A DNA stretch of 64,000 bases from G963665925 sp963676345 (GTDB taxonomy: Bacteria; Bacillota; Clostridia; Peptostreptococcales; Acidaminobacteraceae). Position numbers and translations under genes: made by a program. The notes beneath the pieces are model-generated. The model searched no databases and was not told where the DNA came from. It was given only the letters and a program-made list of their open reading frames with translations. The stretch covers positions 930,001-994,000 of the forward strand of contig CAXXTS010000001.1 of the NCBI GenBank assembly GCA_963676345.2. The letters are read 5' to 3'. Positions within the stretch are counted from its first letter, which is position 1; the number at the start of each line of letters is the position of its first letter. This document shows positions 1 through 9,112 of this stretch, one piece after another.

Positions 1-151
1 TTTCCACTCCCGAATGCCCCGTTTATCCATACAATCATTTGTTGACCTCTTTTAGTTTAATAGGTATTTCACTTACCCGCCTTCAGTTCCCAATTCATTT
101 CTAAATATTACAATATATATACTATAATGTAATAATACTACATGGCGTAAA

Positions 152-1495
152 GATAGCGTAAAATAAAGTGCGCAAAAATAAATAAAGGAAAAGCCATCGG
201 AAACTCCGAAAAGGTAATTGTCTAGAAAACCCAAATAAGGAGATGATAAACCGATGGCTTACCAAAATTCTACCCTACCTTTTGAAAAAATGCTATTAAA
301 GTTTCTAACTGCGCAAGACCCAATGCTTGAAATGCTCAAGTGGCTGTGCGAACAGCTGATGGAAGCAGAACTTTCAAATCAACTTGGAGCTGATAAATCA
401 GAACGCTCAGGATCAAGAAATGGCTACAGAGCCGGATACCGACCAAGACGCTTTGATACGCGTATGGGGACTATGTATCTTATGGTTCCAAAACCACGTA
501 AAGGTGGTTATATTCCATTCTTTGTGACGGAACGAAAACGTTCCGAAGCCGCTCTAATGAACGTCATTCAGGAAGCATTCGTCAATGGAGTTTCCACAAG
601 AAAAATCGAGAAACTCGCTAAAAGTCTAGGGATCGATTCAATCTCGAAAGGCCATGTAAGTAACATCACAAAAGAGCTGAATGAACAAGTAGAAGCGTTT
701 CGAAATCGAAATCTCGATGCAGAATATCCTGTTCTTTGGGTAGATGCTCTTTATGAAAAGATCCGAGATAATGGGCATGTCAGAAACATGGCTGTTCACG
801 TCGTTTGTGGCGTTAAACTTGATGGCACACGAGATATACTTGCAGTTGAGCCAATGTATGAGGAATCTGAAGCGAGCTATACAACACTGTTTGATAAGTT
901 GAAGGCACGAGGCGTTGAACACGTCTGGTTAGTTGTTTCAGATGCACATAAGGGCCTTGTTAGCGCAGCGCGAAAGTCATTTCTGGGATCATCCTGGCAA
1001 CGTTGCAAGGTACATTTCATGAGAAATATCATGGCACATGTACCATCCAAACAGAAAAATCACTTCGGTTCAAAGCTGAAGCAAATCTGGCTTCAACCTG
1101 ATTACAATAGTGCTAAAAGTTATGCTTATACCTTTATGGATGAATATGAAAGTAAGTATCCAGAAGCGATTAAGACACTAGAAGAAGGTCTCGAAGATTC
1201 ACTTCAGTTCTTCAATTTTGAACAGATTGATTCTAGAAAAATCGCTTCAACGAACATGATTGAACGTTTAAACCGTGAAATTCGGCGAAGAACCAAAGTC
1301 GTTGGCATTTTTCCATCGGTTGATTCATACATACGTTTAGTCACTTCCTACTTGATCGAATATAGCGAAGACTGGTCAACTGGAAGGTGCTATATAGACT
1401 CGAAGGTCATCGATTTGATCTACGAGGAGAAACTTAAAGCTGCATAAACCTTATCGGATTTCTGGTGGTTTTTGCGCACAAGAGTTGACACTATC
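152..1495 (+). mobile_element. IS256-family insertion sequence, copy A
   Basis: 1,344 bp element with terminal inverted repeats starting GATAG(C/T)GT. The left end continues AAAATAAAGTGCGC and the right end, reversed, continues CAACTCTTGTGCGC. It is flanked by the direct repeat TGGCGTAAA (143-151 and 1496-1504, read as 8-9 bp), as expected for IS256-type transposition. It looks identical to the inverted copy at 27553-28896 and has the same length. Confidence 0.93.
254..1447 (+). CDS. IS256-family transposase (copy A)
   Basis: 397-residue mutator-type transposase that catalyses cut-and-copy movement of its IS. The DDE catalytic core can be followed: WVDALYEK carries the first Asp (about residue 163), VVSDAHKG the second (about 230), and STNMIERLNREIRRR lies around the catalytic Glu near the C-terminus. 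The CKVHFMRNI segment (about 250) is the usual family motif between them. It is preceded by AAGGAG with correct spacing before ATG. Its protein is identical to that of 27601-28794, so both copies are probably recent and active. Confidence 0.95.
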   Translation: MAYQNSTLPFEKMLLKFLTAQDPMLEMLKWLCEQLMEAELSNQLGADKSERSGSRNGYRAGYRPRRFDTRMGTMYLMVPKPRKGGYIPFFVTERKRSEAALMNVIQEAFVNGVSTRKIEKLAKSLGIDSISKGHVSNITKELNEQVEAFRNRNLDAEYPVLWVDALYEKIRDNGHVRNMAVHVVCGVKLDGTRDILAVEPMYEESEASYTTLFDKLKARGVEHVWLVVSDAHKGLVSAARKSFLGSSWQRCKVHFMRNIMAHVPSKQKNHFGSKLKQIWLQPDYNSAKSYAYTFMDEYESKYPEAIKTLEEGLEDSLQFFNFEQIDSRKIASTNMIERLNREIRRRTKVVGIFPSVDSYIRLVTSYLIEYSEDWSTGRCYIDSKVIDLIYEEKLKAA

Positions 1496-1611
1496 TGGCG
1501 TAAATCCCAGTTATTTGAAATAGAAATGAAATAATTAATCGCTCTGTCCAATTGCACTAAACCATAGACCCGCCTGATATAAAAAATTTGTCGATTCATA
1601 TTCAACGCACC

Positions 1612-1675
1612 ATGAATTACATATAAAAATACCACTTCGTAACGCAAAGTGGTATTTTGGGAGTCAATGTGCAAT
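1612..1675 (-). repeat. Decayed attC remnant (type II, right half)
   Basis: The hairpin CCACTTCGTAACGCAAAGTGG followed by TATTTTGGGAGTCAATGTG matches the high-coordinate arm of type II sites elsewhere (for example 16900-16945), but the GTTA end has become GCAATA. No matching low-coordinate arm is clear in the 100 bases before it. The stretch 1505-1836 otherwise holds nothing I recognise. Confidence 0.4.
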
Positions 1676-1836
1676 ACTTTATTTTGACGACTTTCATTTT
1701 CTCAAGTGAATGCATGCTTCAAAAGTAAGCTAGACAATTACTGCAAAACATTTACCGAGTTATTATCGACAGGGTGGCCTACTGGACACCGATGGACTAA
1801 AGGATGATTGTGTTCTATCTACCATATCAATAATTT

Positions 1837-2826
1837 TTAGCATATATCTGTGATAACCATATTTCGCCCTAATGCTTTTGCTTTATATAATCTTAAATCA
1901 ACTTGTTCAAGGGCCACATCGATCGTTTCGTTCCCTTTGAAGGAATATACGCCACAACTAATCGTTACTTCTAAATCATTATCTGGCCATCCAATCCCTG
2001 AAACCAATCCTCTCAAAATTTCAGCTTTAATGACTGCATCTTTTTTTTCAACATCAGACATGACGACCAAAAATTCTTCTCCGCCAATACGACCAACAAT
2101 GTCCGTTTTTCTCAAATTTTCATTTATAACGCTACAAATACGCTTAATCACTTCATCACCAAAGCTATGTCCATAAGTATCATTAATAGATTTAAAATGA
2201 TCTATATCTATCATGAGCAAAGTGATATCAGGAGAATCTGTTTGACTTTGCACGCAAGCTTCCAGATAATTCATTGTAAATCTTCTATTATATATTCCAG
2301 TCATTTCATCTGTCTCAGAAGCAACCTTTAACTTTTGATTTGCTTCCATTATGCCCCTGTTCATTTCTTCAAACTTACTTATAGTTCTATTGTATTCCCC
2401 CATTATTTTTACAACTACCAAGACTGTGAAGACAAATACCAAAGTAAAGGAAAAGCCATAATCGATTAGACGTACAAGTTCACTAGAATAATCGTGAATC
2501 AAGCTTGGATGACTATATTCAGCAAATAGCAACATAGAAAGAACCCATACTTGAAATACCACAATTTTAACATAGTTATACCGATTTAAAACAACTGCGA
2601 TCAACACAGCATTAAATAGCATAAATATGGCAGTAGGTCCCTTACTACCACCATTAAAGATCCATAAAGCTGGATATAAAAATATGTTCAACGAAAGTAT
2701 ACCGAAGTAGGATGCCAACTTATGATCTTCATACTTATGAAGAAAGTGAAGTACCATGTAAGCACTCAAACCGCTCCCAACCGTTAATAACAAAAGCATG
2801 ACTTCTAACTTTAGAAATATATTCAT
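1837..2826 (-). CDS. Membrane diguanylate cyclase (GGDEF), 5' end disrupted by IS
   Basis: Synthesises the second messenger cyclic-di-GMP from two GTP. About five hydrophobic segments fill residues 1-140, then a short linker leads to a GGDEF domain with DIDHFKSINDTYGH and the active-site loop RIGGEEFLVV, so catalysis should be intact. The IS at 2853-4223 inserted exactly at the original start. The ATG survives beyond the IS at 4230-4232, whereas on the gene side the same codon now reads CTG (2851-2853). Translation could begin at the internal ATG given here or at a TTG inside the IS terminus (2865), losing at most about nine native residues. The native promoter and RBS are separated from the gene, so expression is doubtful. 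Confidence 0.8.
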   Translation of the reverse strand: MNIFLKLEVMLLLLTVGSGLSAYMVLHFLHKYEDHKLASYFGILSLNIFLYPALWIFNGGSKGPTAIFMLFNAVLIAVVLNRYNYVKIVVFQVWVLSMLLFAEYSHPSLIHDYSSELVRLIDYGFSFTLVFVFTVLVVVKIMGEYNRTISKFEEMNRGIMEANQKLKVASETDEMTGIYNRRFTMNYLEACVQSQTDSPDITLLMIDIDHFKSINDTYGHSFGDEVIKRICSVINENLRKTDIVGRIGGEEFLVVMSDVEKKDAVIKAEILRGLVSGIGWPDNDLEVTISCGVYSFKGNETIDVALEQVDLRLYKAKALGRNMVITDIC

Positions 2827-2852
2827 TGCACTCGTTAGCACTGAGAACGCCA

Positions 2853-4223
2853 GGTACTGTAACAAAGTTTGTGTAAAATTATAAAATCTTCCACGAAAGT
2901 AGTTAGTGTTATAAACTAGACTACAGAGTGGAGGATTTTTTTATGAGTCGAAAGAAGAAAAACAACAAGATATCAGAACTGACAGAAACCCTGATGCTGG
3001 ACAAGAATATCACCGATGTAGCAGACCTACAGAGTGTTCTGAAGGAAATGCTTAAGTCTGGTGTTGAGAAGCTACTCGAAGCAGAGCTGGACGATGAGCT
3101 TGGTTACGAACGTTACGATCGCCAGAATGAAAAGACAAACTACAGAAACGGGAAATCAACGAAGCGTGTTAAGACTGATCTTGGTGAAGTTGATCTTGAG
3201 ATCCCAAGAGACCGCAATGGCGAGTTTGATCCGCAAATTGTGCCAAAACACTCAAGTGATATTTCGGCTATTGAAGACAAAGTAATCTCGATGTATGGCA
3301 AAGGTATGTCTCAAAGAGATATCTCTGAGCACATAGAAGATCTATACGGCATGCCACTCTCAGCGCAGTCAATTTCACGTATGACTGATAAAATCATCCC
3401 TCATATTGAGGAGTGGCAACACAGACCACTTGAAACTGAGTACCCTTTTGTCTTTATGGATGCGATTCACTATAAGGTAAAGCAGAATAATCGCATTGTA
3501 TCTAAAGCGGCTTATGTTGTTGTGGGCATAAATACAGATGGAATGAAAGACGTTCTAGGTATCTGGATAGGTGAAAATGAGACAAGCAAGTTCTGGTTAA
3601 AGGTTCTGACTGACTTGAAGAATCGTGGTGTTCAAAAGGTTACAATCTTTAGTGTTGACGGTCTGTCAGGCTTTGAACAAGCGATCAAAGCAACATATCC
3701 GGAGTCTATTGTACAGCGCTGCATCATTCATCAAATCCGCTCTTCAACACGATATGTCAGCTACAAGCATATAAAAGAACTTATGAAAGATCTTAAATCT
3801 GTCTATCAAGCACCGAATGAAGAATCAGGATATCAGATGCTCATGGGATTTGAAGAAAAATGGAGTTCACAGTATCCACGTTGTATAAAATCCTGGAAAG
3901 ACAACTGGGGTGTTATATCACCATTTTTCGCATACTCAGCAAACATCAGAAAGATCATGTATACGACCAATATCATTGAAAATCTGAATAGACAGTATCG
4001 AAAAGTAACTAAGGGAAAACCAGTGTATCCAACCGATATGTCACTGATGAAGTCCCTTTACTTAGCAACTGAAAATGCAACAAAGAAGTGGTCCCAGCGC
4101 CAGCGAAACTGGGATCAGATAATAAACGAACTCTCGATTATCCATTCATAATCGAGAGTTCCTAAAAAGTTCATATTTACTGCTTTCGTGGCAGATTATT
4201 TACACAAAATTTGGGACAGTCTC
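2853..4223 (+). mobile_element. IS256-family insertion sequence, second type
   Basis: 1,371 bp element bounded by a perfect 8-bp target duplication GAACGCCA (2845-2852 and 4224-4231). Terminal inverted repeats match at 20 of 25 positions: left GGTACTGTAACAAAGTTTGT, right (reversed) GAGACTGTCCCAAATTTTGT. It differs clearly in sequence from the copy A/B element. Confidence 0.93.
2943..4151 (+). CDS. IS256-family transposase (second type)
   Basis: 402-residue mutator-type transposase. N-terminal segment KSGVEKLLEAELDDELGYERY and NYRNGKSTKRVKT are family hallmarks. The catalytic core includes FVFMDAIHYKV (Asp, about 160), FSVDGLSGF (Asp, about 235), the CIIHQIRSSTRYV motif, and TTNIIENLNRQYRKVTKG holding the Glu. 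GGAGG before the ATG at 2943 makes this start better than the ATG 15 bases upstream. Confidence 0.95.
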   Translation: MSRKKKNNKISELTETLMLDKNITDVADLQSVLKEMLKSGVEKLLEAELDDELGYERYDRQNEKTNYRNGKSTKRVKTDLGEVDLEIPRDRNGEFDPQIVPKHSSDISAIEDKVISMYGKGMSQRDISEHIEDLYGMPLSAQSISRMTDKIIPHIEEWQHRPLETEYPFVFMDAIHYKVKQNNRIVSKAAYVVVGINTDGMKDVLGIWIGENETSKFWLKVLTDLKNRGVQKVTIFSVDGLSGFEQAIKATYPESIVQRCIIHQIRSSTRYVSYKHIKELMKDLKSVYQAPNEESGYQMLMGFEEKWSSQYPRCIKSWKDNWGVISPFFAYSANIRKIMYTTNIIENLNRQYRKVTKGKPVYPTDMSLMKSLYLATENATKKWSQRQRNWDQIINELSIIHS

Positions 4224-4305
4224 GAACGCCATTCCTGTATATCCTAATACTATTAGGACTCTTTTCTCTAATGAATAATCAGTAAAGCCTCTTATTAGTT
4301 TTTTT

Positions 4306-4372
4306 AACATCTCGTGCCCCTCTTATTCGCTTACATTTACATAAAATGTATATAATCAAAACAAGTTAGCTG
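4306..4372 (-). repeat. Possible decayed short attC
   Basis: TTTAACATCTCGTGCCCC at the low end resembles a type II left arm, and AAGTTAGCT at the high end resembles the R'' side. The total length of about 67 bp and lost central pairing make this weak. It sits where the attC of the small gene at 4381-4563 should be. Confidence 0.3.
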
Positions 4373-4380
4373 CTGCTTCT

Positions 4381-4563
4381 TCATTTGAACCAATTTCTGA
4401 GATTCAATTTCCTTTTTCTTGTACAATAGACGCCTATTATGTCTAAACCTATTCCAATGCCTAACCCTACGCCTACCACACGATGAGATATAACACCTAA
4501 TTGATTCAAGAATAAGGTCAATCCTATTAGAAACACACCTATGCATATAAAATTCTTTTCCAT
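4381..4563 (-). CDS. Small two-helix membrane protein
   Basis: 60 residues, MEKNFICIGVFLIGLTLFLN then a second hydrophobic Gly-rich helix (VVGVGLGIGIGLDIIGVY) and a basic tail CTRKRKLNLRNWFK, suggesting a cytoplasmic C-terminus. It has the size and layout of the other small membrane cassette proteins at 16185-16391 and 16616-16786. A longer upstream extension in this frame runs through a decayed attC and is unlikely to be translated. Function unknown. Confidence 0.45.
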   Translation of the reverse strand: MEKNFICIGVFLIGLTLFLNQLGVISHRVVGVGLGIGIGLDIIGVYCTRKRKLNLRNWFK

Positions 4564-4598
4564 TTTTTAAACCGCCCGTTTTTTTAATTGAAATATTC

Positions 4599-4667
4599 GA
4601 TATAGCGCTCCCACGGTTCGAAGTGGTTCGCACTACTATTCCCAAACCGATCTGTACAGTATCATTT
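4599..4667 (-). repeat. Decayed attC (type I)
   Basis: TAGCGCTCCCACGGTTCGAA and GTGGTTCGC follow the type I left-arm pattern (TAACGTTCCCACGGTTCACG, then CTCGTTCGC) with several substitutions. The right arm is reduced to GATCTGTACAGTATC. Confidence 0.45.
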
Positions 4668-4696
4668 ACTCAAAACCCTCTCCTCTAACATAAAGA

Positions 4697-5566
4697 TTAC
4701 TGCCATATATCCTTATGCCAAGTCAGGTCAGTATTATCAATCAGTACTTTTTCTTCTAAAACAATTTGATTTCTATTCTCCACTATTAATAATACTTCCT
4801 TGCATTCAATACTTTTCAAAAAACCCTTGTTCTCATGAATACAAATTTCGATTGCTTTTTCCAGCTCAGATAAATATGCACTATATTTCTTTTCATTAAT
4901 TCTGAGTCTAATAATTGCAGCATATGGCTTTAGTGCCTTTTCAACTACCATATCTTCAACTTTGCAAATTTTGCTTACTTCATCTTTTAATACAAGCTGA
5001 ACATTCGTAATTGCAGGTCTCTGACTAAGGTGTTTAATGTAATTTTCAAAATATGCAGTTTCCACAACATTGAATCCATTCATTTTAATTCTATATTTTA
5101 ATATTAGATCATCATCTATATAGATTCTAAAACAACGGTTATCTATTCTCTCTCTATTCTCAAAATAGAACCATTCAATGCTACCCCCATAACCAAATCC
5201 TTCTTTTGTTGCTCCTATGGCAAAACTTACAAAGAAGTCTCTCATACTTGCAATTTGATTTCTTTGCGCATTCGAGCTCAGATAGAAATCGAAATTCACA
5301 TCATTCCCCATCCAGTAAATATCTAATTTGTCATAGTCGGTTATTTGGCGAGATTCTCTTAAATACGCATCTATTCCTTCGAATGTAATTTCCTCGTAGT
5401 TCTCAGATGTTTTCATTTCTAGTGCGCCATCTCTATCATATTTAATGATTGTATTATTGTCAGAATAAACTTGACGCATTATTGGTTCACTATGTTTTAT
5501 TTGTGACAACATAATAACTGCAAATAGGGCCAAGATAATTATTATTCGGTGACTCAATCGTTTCAT
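4697..5566 (-). CDS. Signal-anchored protein of unknown function
   Basis: 289 residues from an ATG preceded by AAGAGGAGAAAAC. A basic start (MKRLSHR) and a 16-residue hydrophobic stretch (IIIILALFAVIMLSQ) give an N-terminal signal or anchor, with the remaining 260 residues mixed charged and aromatic and probably outside the cytoplasm. I recognise no domain. It is a single-gene cassette between decayed attC sites, followed on its 5' side by the site at 5597-5735. The longer ORF adding nine residues upstream lacks an RBS. Confidence 0.7.
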   Translation of the reverse strand: MKRLSHRIIIILALFAVIMLSQIKHSEPIMRQVYSDNNTIIKYDRDGALEMKTSENYEEITFEGIDAYLRESRQITDYDKLDIYWMGNDVNFDFYLSSNAQRNQIASMRDFFVSFAIGATKEGFGYGGSIEWFYFENRERIDNRCFRIYIDDDLILKYRIKMNGFNVVETAYFENYIKHLSQRPAITNVQLVLKDEVSKICKVEDMVVEKALKPYAAIIRLRINEKKYSAYLSELEKAIEICIHENKGFLKSIECKEVLLIVENRNQIVLEEKVLIDNTDLTWHKDIWQ

Positions 5567-5596
5567 GTTTTCTCCTCTTAATAATTGATACATCAG

Positions 5597-5735
5597 CTCT
5601 TAAATTATTTTCACCTTACTTCTCAACCGTTTTCAATTTGGTTCTACTCTTTATTACTTCTATGTTATATCCTACCCTATTTCAAGAGTAAATCAGCCCC
5701 TCTGCTACCAAAGGGGCCTCTTGGGAAATGATGTC
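5597..5735 (-). repeat. Decayed attC (type II)
   Basis: The central TATGTTATATCCTACC and the hairpin CCCCTCTGCTACCAAAGGGG match type II sites such as 29072-29201. The outer boxes are degraded: the right end reads TTGGGAAATGATGTCTTAG, where intact sites have TTGGGAACTGCTGTGTTAG. Confidence 0.6.
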
Positions 5736-5752
5736 TTAGACAAGGATGCAGT

Positions 5753-6505
5753 TTACAATTTAGGCTTATATGCAATAATTTTTACTGTTCCTTTTCCATC
5801 AAATTTTGTCATTTCGAACTTATCAGATAATATTTCAATTAGTTCAGGCAGTTTGTTAACGCCATACGTTCTTACGTCAAAATCTGATTTCATACGCTTT
5901 ATATAGGTTCCCGCTGATGCAACATTACACCACCCATTCTCATCTTCATATTTCTCATGTGCTTTTAGTAAAAATTGTGTAACTTCATCATACTTGCTTT
6001 CTCGACCTACATTCCTATTCTTAATATTTTTCTTTTTAGATTCTTTAATATTTTTATCAGGTTCAGATAAATTTTCTGTAAGGACAAAGTCATCGCATGC
6101 ATTTCTAAAAGATGAAGGTGTCTTCTCTTCACCGACACCAAAAACAAAAATCTCTGATTCTTTTAATCTAACAGCCAGCCTAGTGAAGTCACTGTCACTG
6201 GAGATAATCGCAAATGCATCATATTTATTTGTATATAATAGATCCATGGCATCTATGATCATTGCTGAATCCGTTGCGTTTTTCCCTTTTGTGAATGCAA
6301 ATTGTTGCACCGGCTGTATAGCTAAATCATTTAGCGTCTGGCTCCAATTTTTCAAAACTGGGTTTGCCCAATCTCCATATGCTCTTTTAGTTATTATATG
6401 TCCGTGTGATGAAATTTCATCAATGACTAATTTCAACTTGCTCATTTGAGCATTATCCGCATCTATCAATACAGCAATCTTTTTCAGGTTCTCAATGTCT
6501 CTCAT
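5753..6505 (-). CDS. NYN domain RNase-like protein with C-terminal LOTUS/OST-HTH domain
   Basis: 250 residues. The N-terminal half is a NYN (LabA/DUF88, PIN-fold) domain: IAVLIDADNAQM carries two metal-binding Asp (residues 15 and 17), DSAMIIDAMDLL and ISSDSDFTRLA carry the other acidic positions, and FGVGEEKTPSSFRNACDDF closes the fold. After a Lys-rich linker (KESKKKNIKNRN), residues about 175-250 resemble an OST-HTH/LOTUS domain. Family members are predicted or shown to be metal-dependent RNases. The RBS GAGGGGG precedes the ATG. Carriage on a cassette suggests a stress or defence role, which is inference. Confidence 0.85.
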   Translation of the reverse strand: MRDIENLKKIAVLIDADNAQMSKLKLVIDEISSHGHIITKRAYGDWANPVLKNWSQTLNDLAIQPVQQFAFTKGKNATDSAMIIDAMDLLYTNKYDAFAIISSDSDFTRLAVRLKESEIFVFGVGEEKTPSSFRNACDDFVLTENLSEPDKNIKESKKKNIKNRNVGRESKYDEVTQFLLKAHEKYEDENGWCNVASAGTYIKRMKSDFDVRTYGVNKLPELIEILSDKFEMTKFDGKGTVKIIAYKPKL

Positions 6506-6544
6506 TATTATTCCCCCTCGCTATTCATCAAAAGTTCGTTCTTT

Positions 6545-6790
6545 TCTAACGTCTTCACCGTTCACACTTATATTTCATTACTTGAAATACTTGTAAGTCT
6601 TGCTACAATAGGCATCCATACAATCGTAATTAATAAGGCCACGAATAAAACCTTGCTGATTGTTTTATTCCCTGAATCGACATTAATATTGTTGAAAACC
6701 TATATATGCAACATCATATCCTTATTCCTTCGATTATACACATACTAAGTATTTTTGTTATATAACGTTGTTCGTTACCTCAACCCTCCA
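6545..6790 (-). repeat. Decayed cassette: attC left arm plus remnant membrane ORF
   Basis: CTAACGTCTTCACCGTTCACAC at 6546-6567 matches a type I left arm with few changes, but no proper right arm follows. The minus strand between about 6706 and 6574 reads in frame as a single-helix peptide (KVLFVALLITIVWMPIVARLT, then stop) without a start codon, so it looks like the remains of a small membrane-protein cassette. Confidence 0.35.
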
Positions 6791-6798
6791 ATTATTTT

Positions 6799-7185
6799 CT
6801 ACGCTTCTGGAATTACACGTTCCAAAATATCTATATTTAATATTGGAATTCTCTCAAATACAAATCTGAAATATGTAGAATCACTCGCAATCACATTTCC
6901 ATATGCTTGATCATTATTACCATATTTTATTACTGTTATACAGACTATAGCTTCTTCTTTATTATTCCTCACTATCGATAATTGTGGCTTGTTATAGTTT
7001 TCTTCTCGATATAATTTCAGAAGTCGTTCAAGTCCTGATCCATCTAATTTGCTCAATATTTCCTCATCCTCTGTCCCTATTAGCATAGATTGAAATGCTT
7101 CGTTAATCTGATACGTTTTATCAAAATTACTGACAACTATTAATATAATGAGAAGAAGTGCAAAAACAATATTTCTTGATTTCAT
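6799..7185 (-). CDS. Small signal-anchored protein, unknown
   Basis: 128 residues with an N-terminal hydrophobic anchor (IVFALLLIILIVVSNF) and a soluble remainder of about 105 residues. GGAGG sits six bases before the ATG, so the start is well supported. No domain recognised. Its anchored form and size recall the 289-residue protein at 4697-5566, but I see no convincing sequence similarity. Confidence 0.65.
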   Translation of the reverse strand: MKSRNIVFALLLIILIVVSNFDKTYQINEAFQSMLIGTEDEEILSKLDGSGLERLLKLYREENYNKPQLSIVRNNKEEAIVCITVIKYGNNDQAYGNVIASDSTYFRFVFERIPILNIDILERVIPEA

Positions 7186-7208
7186 TTTGCCTCCTACTAG
7201 TTATTCTT

Positions 7209-7339
7209 TTTACATAAGACACCCGCCGCTGGCAATTGTGCCCACCCATTTCTAGCCATTGATTTCTCACATTCCAGTCTTAGCCACTCACTTAACTCTT
7301 TACCTGTAATGCGAATGTCGGGACACGCCCGTGATTTAT
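7209..7339 (-). repeat. Decayed attC (type I)
   Basis: The right arm GCGAATGTCGGGACACGCCC followed by GTGATTTATG is close to intact type I ends. The left arm (ACATAAGACACCCGCCGCTG) is strongly altered. The length is normal. Confidence 0.5.
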
Positions 7340-7344
7340 GAAGG

Positions 7345-8565
7345 TTAAAATGTATTTCTTTCTTCAAGAAATGCGACCCGTGGTTCTCGTTTCATGTTCT
7401 CAATCTCAAATTTATTGAAGTTAAATAGTATCGGCTGCTGAACTGCTTCTTCTATTTTCCCCATTAAATTCTTTTCCTCTATTTCATTAGCATATGACTC
7501 TGAAAAATAAAACGCATCCATGTTTGAGATAATCAAATTATTGATTACAGAGCACACGTAATGATCCGTTGTACTTTCAACAAATGAGAGAAACGCTTGA
7601 GATATGTCACTGGCATTGACTTGAGTTGCAAACACTACACTTACAGCATCCATACTATCATTAGGCATCACTAACGTAATTATATGATCAAGTTCGCAAT
7701 TTGAACTTTTATTAAATGCTAACAGATTATTCGTATTGATGTCACTATTTATGCTCATATGTACATTGCTGAATAGAATGTCTGGATTACTCACTTTAAC
7801 ATTTATAATTTTAGTAAATCTCAAGACATCATGCTTTATTCCCCATCTTTGTGAACTGCTGTCGAAATTGTCTTCTACTCTTTTAAGAAGTGTTTTTAAT
7901 CCGTCTATTTGTATTTCAAGCTCTCTGATTGTTTTTATTATGTATGTCTGAAAATCGAGCGACTTGTTTGAGACAATTTGATTTGAATAGTACTTCGGAA
8001 CATGTTTAAAATGTTTTTTCACCATTACACTTCGCTCTGTTTCAAACTTTGTAATTTGATACGCTATGCTTCTATATGCCAAGGCATAAAGTGCTTTCAT
8101 ATCTAATTCATAATAGTTATCAATAAGATCAAATAGCAAGTTGTCATGACTAGGACAGAAGCCTCTAAAAGTTGTAGCATCTTTTAACATATTCTCTTGT
8201 TTTAAGGTAATGCTACAGCCATTTCTAAATGTTTTAACAAGTCTATACAAGTATTTATTTTTGCCAGCTATTCTTTTTACATGCGTTCCCTTTGAAAACA
8301 TATGGGATTTTATAGCTCGTGAGCGACAATTGCTAAATAGACAGCTCCTGTTATTCTGATCTTTTTTAGTTAACGAGTTACTATATATTTGTGATGCCCA
8401 TGAGATGACTTCACTTGACGTTTTTCTTTCGTGATTTTTCCAACAGCAAAACTTAAACTTCTTTTCTGAGCCACAGAGGCAAGTGTCATAGATATCCAAA
8501 CCATATAGACTTATGAACCGTTTCATTTCATTATCACTAATGTCCAAATATTTGATTTGTTCCAT
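7345..8565 (-). CDS. SEC-C motif protein of unknown function
   Basis: 406 residues. Near the N-terminus is a SEC-C zinc-binding motif, CLCGSEKKFKFCCWKNH (about residues 30-46), as found at the end of SecA and in many stand-alone proteins. Further Cys/His are present (SCLFSNCRSRAIKSHMFSKG, about 95-115), which with the following RGFCPSHDNLLFD suggests a second metal site of the kind seen upstream of HNH-like or adaptor domains. The rest is helical and unassigned. The start at 8565 is chosen over one eight codons upstream because CGGAGTG is well spaced. It is a single-gene cassette. Confidence 0.7.
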   Translation of the reverse strand: MEQIKYLDISDNEMKRFISLYGLDIYDTCLCGSEKKFKFCCWKNHERKTSSEVISWASQIYSNSLTKKDQNNRSCLFSNCRSRAIKSHMFSKGTHVKRIAGKNKYLYRLVKTFRNGCSITLKQENMLKDATTFRGFCPSHDNLLFDLIDNYYELDMKALYALAYRSIAYQITKFETERSVMVKKHFKHVPKYYSNQIVSNKSLDFQTYIIKTIRELEIQIDGLKTLLKRVEDNFDSSSQRWGIKHDVLRFTKIINVKVSNPDILFSNVHMSINSDINTNNLLAFNKSSNCELDHIITLVMPNDSMDAVSVVFATQVNASDISQAFLSFVESTTDHYVCSVINNLIISNMDAFYFSESYANEIEEKNLMGKIEEAVQQPILFNFNKFEIENMKREPRVAFLEERNTF

Positions 8566-8604
8566 ATTATCACTCCGATTAACAAACAAGCGTTTGAACT
8601 TTCA

Positions 8605-8728
8605 TATAACGTTCCCACGGTTTAGTATCCTTAACCACGCTTCAATATCTTAACATAGTAAAATAAGAATAATTTCTCCAGTTCACATAAGGAAAAAGGG
8701 GTATATCTGCAACTGCTGTATTATAGGG
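8605..8728 (-). repeat. attC site, partly decayed
   Basis: Low end TATAACGTTCCCACGGTTTA is intact. High end CTGCAACTGCTGTATTATAG has one change in the GTGTTA box. The centre has lost arm pairing. The stop codon of the next gene falls inside its high end. Confidence 0.6.
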
Positions 8729-9095
8729 TGTTAAAACGGGCTACTATGAATATACTTATGAAATTCAACAATCCCAATAAATATATCAACTTATATGACA
8801 ATAAATATGTTCTAATATTGACCTCAATTTCATTTGTGATGCAACCATTTTTTACAAGTCTAGATAACTTCCAATAATAATTGCTCATCTCATTTATTCC
8901 ATACTGATACATATTGAACTTCTCTTTTTTAAAATATTTTCTTAATCTATATCGTTCAATATAGAATGCTATGATCACCATTGTATGATTTAGAAACCAT
9001 ATGATAAGACTCCATTTGAGCTGAAGACCTATGGTAAATGCCATAAGCATTATAAAGCTATACCATGATAACAATGATTTATACTCGTTATCCAT
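8721..9095 (-). CDS. Membrane protein, unknown
   Basis: 124 residues beginning MDNEYKSLLSWYSF. Two adjacent hydrophobic helices occupy about residues 10-50, then a basic amphipathic stretch (RYRLRKYFKKEKF), and a C-terminal helix (LIYLLGLLNFISIFIVARF). The ATG at 9095 follows GGAGGCAAG. The 29 extra upstream codons in this frame run through the attC arm at 9113 onward and are not expected to be translated. Confidence 0.65.
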   Translation of the reverse strand: MDNEYKSLLSWYSFIMLMAFTIGLQLKWSLIIWFLNHTMVIIAFYIERYRLRKYFKKEKFNMYQYGINEMSNYYWKLSRLVKNGCITNEIEVNIRTYLLSYKLIYLLGLLNFISIFIVARFNTL

Positions 9096-9112
9096 CTTGC
9101 CTCCATTTTCAT

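Noticed and set aside
1..22. ACTCCCGAATGCCCC at the window edge as an attC left arm
   Set aside because: Resembles a type II arm but the outer box would lie outside the window and no right arm follows, so it cannot be confirmed.
638..922. 94-codon frame antisense to the IS256 transposase (also at 28126-28410)
   Set aside because: It is a mirror of the coding frame, present in both IS copies, without RBS or recognisable domain.
6446..6748. 100-codon plus-strand frame
   Set aside because: Low-complexity hydrophobic shadow over a decayed cassette; no RBS and no start context.
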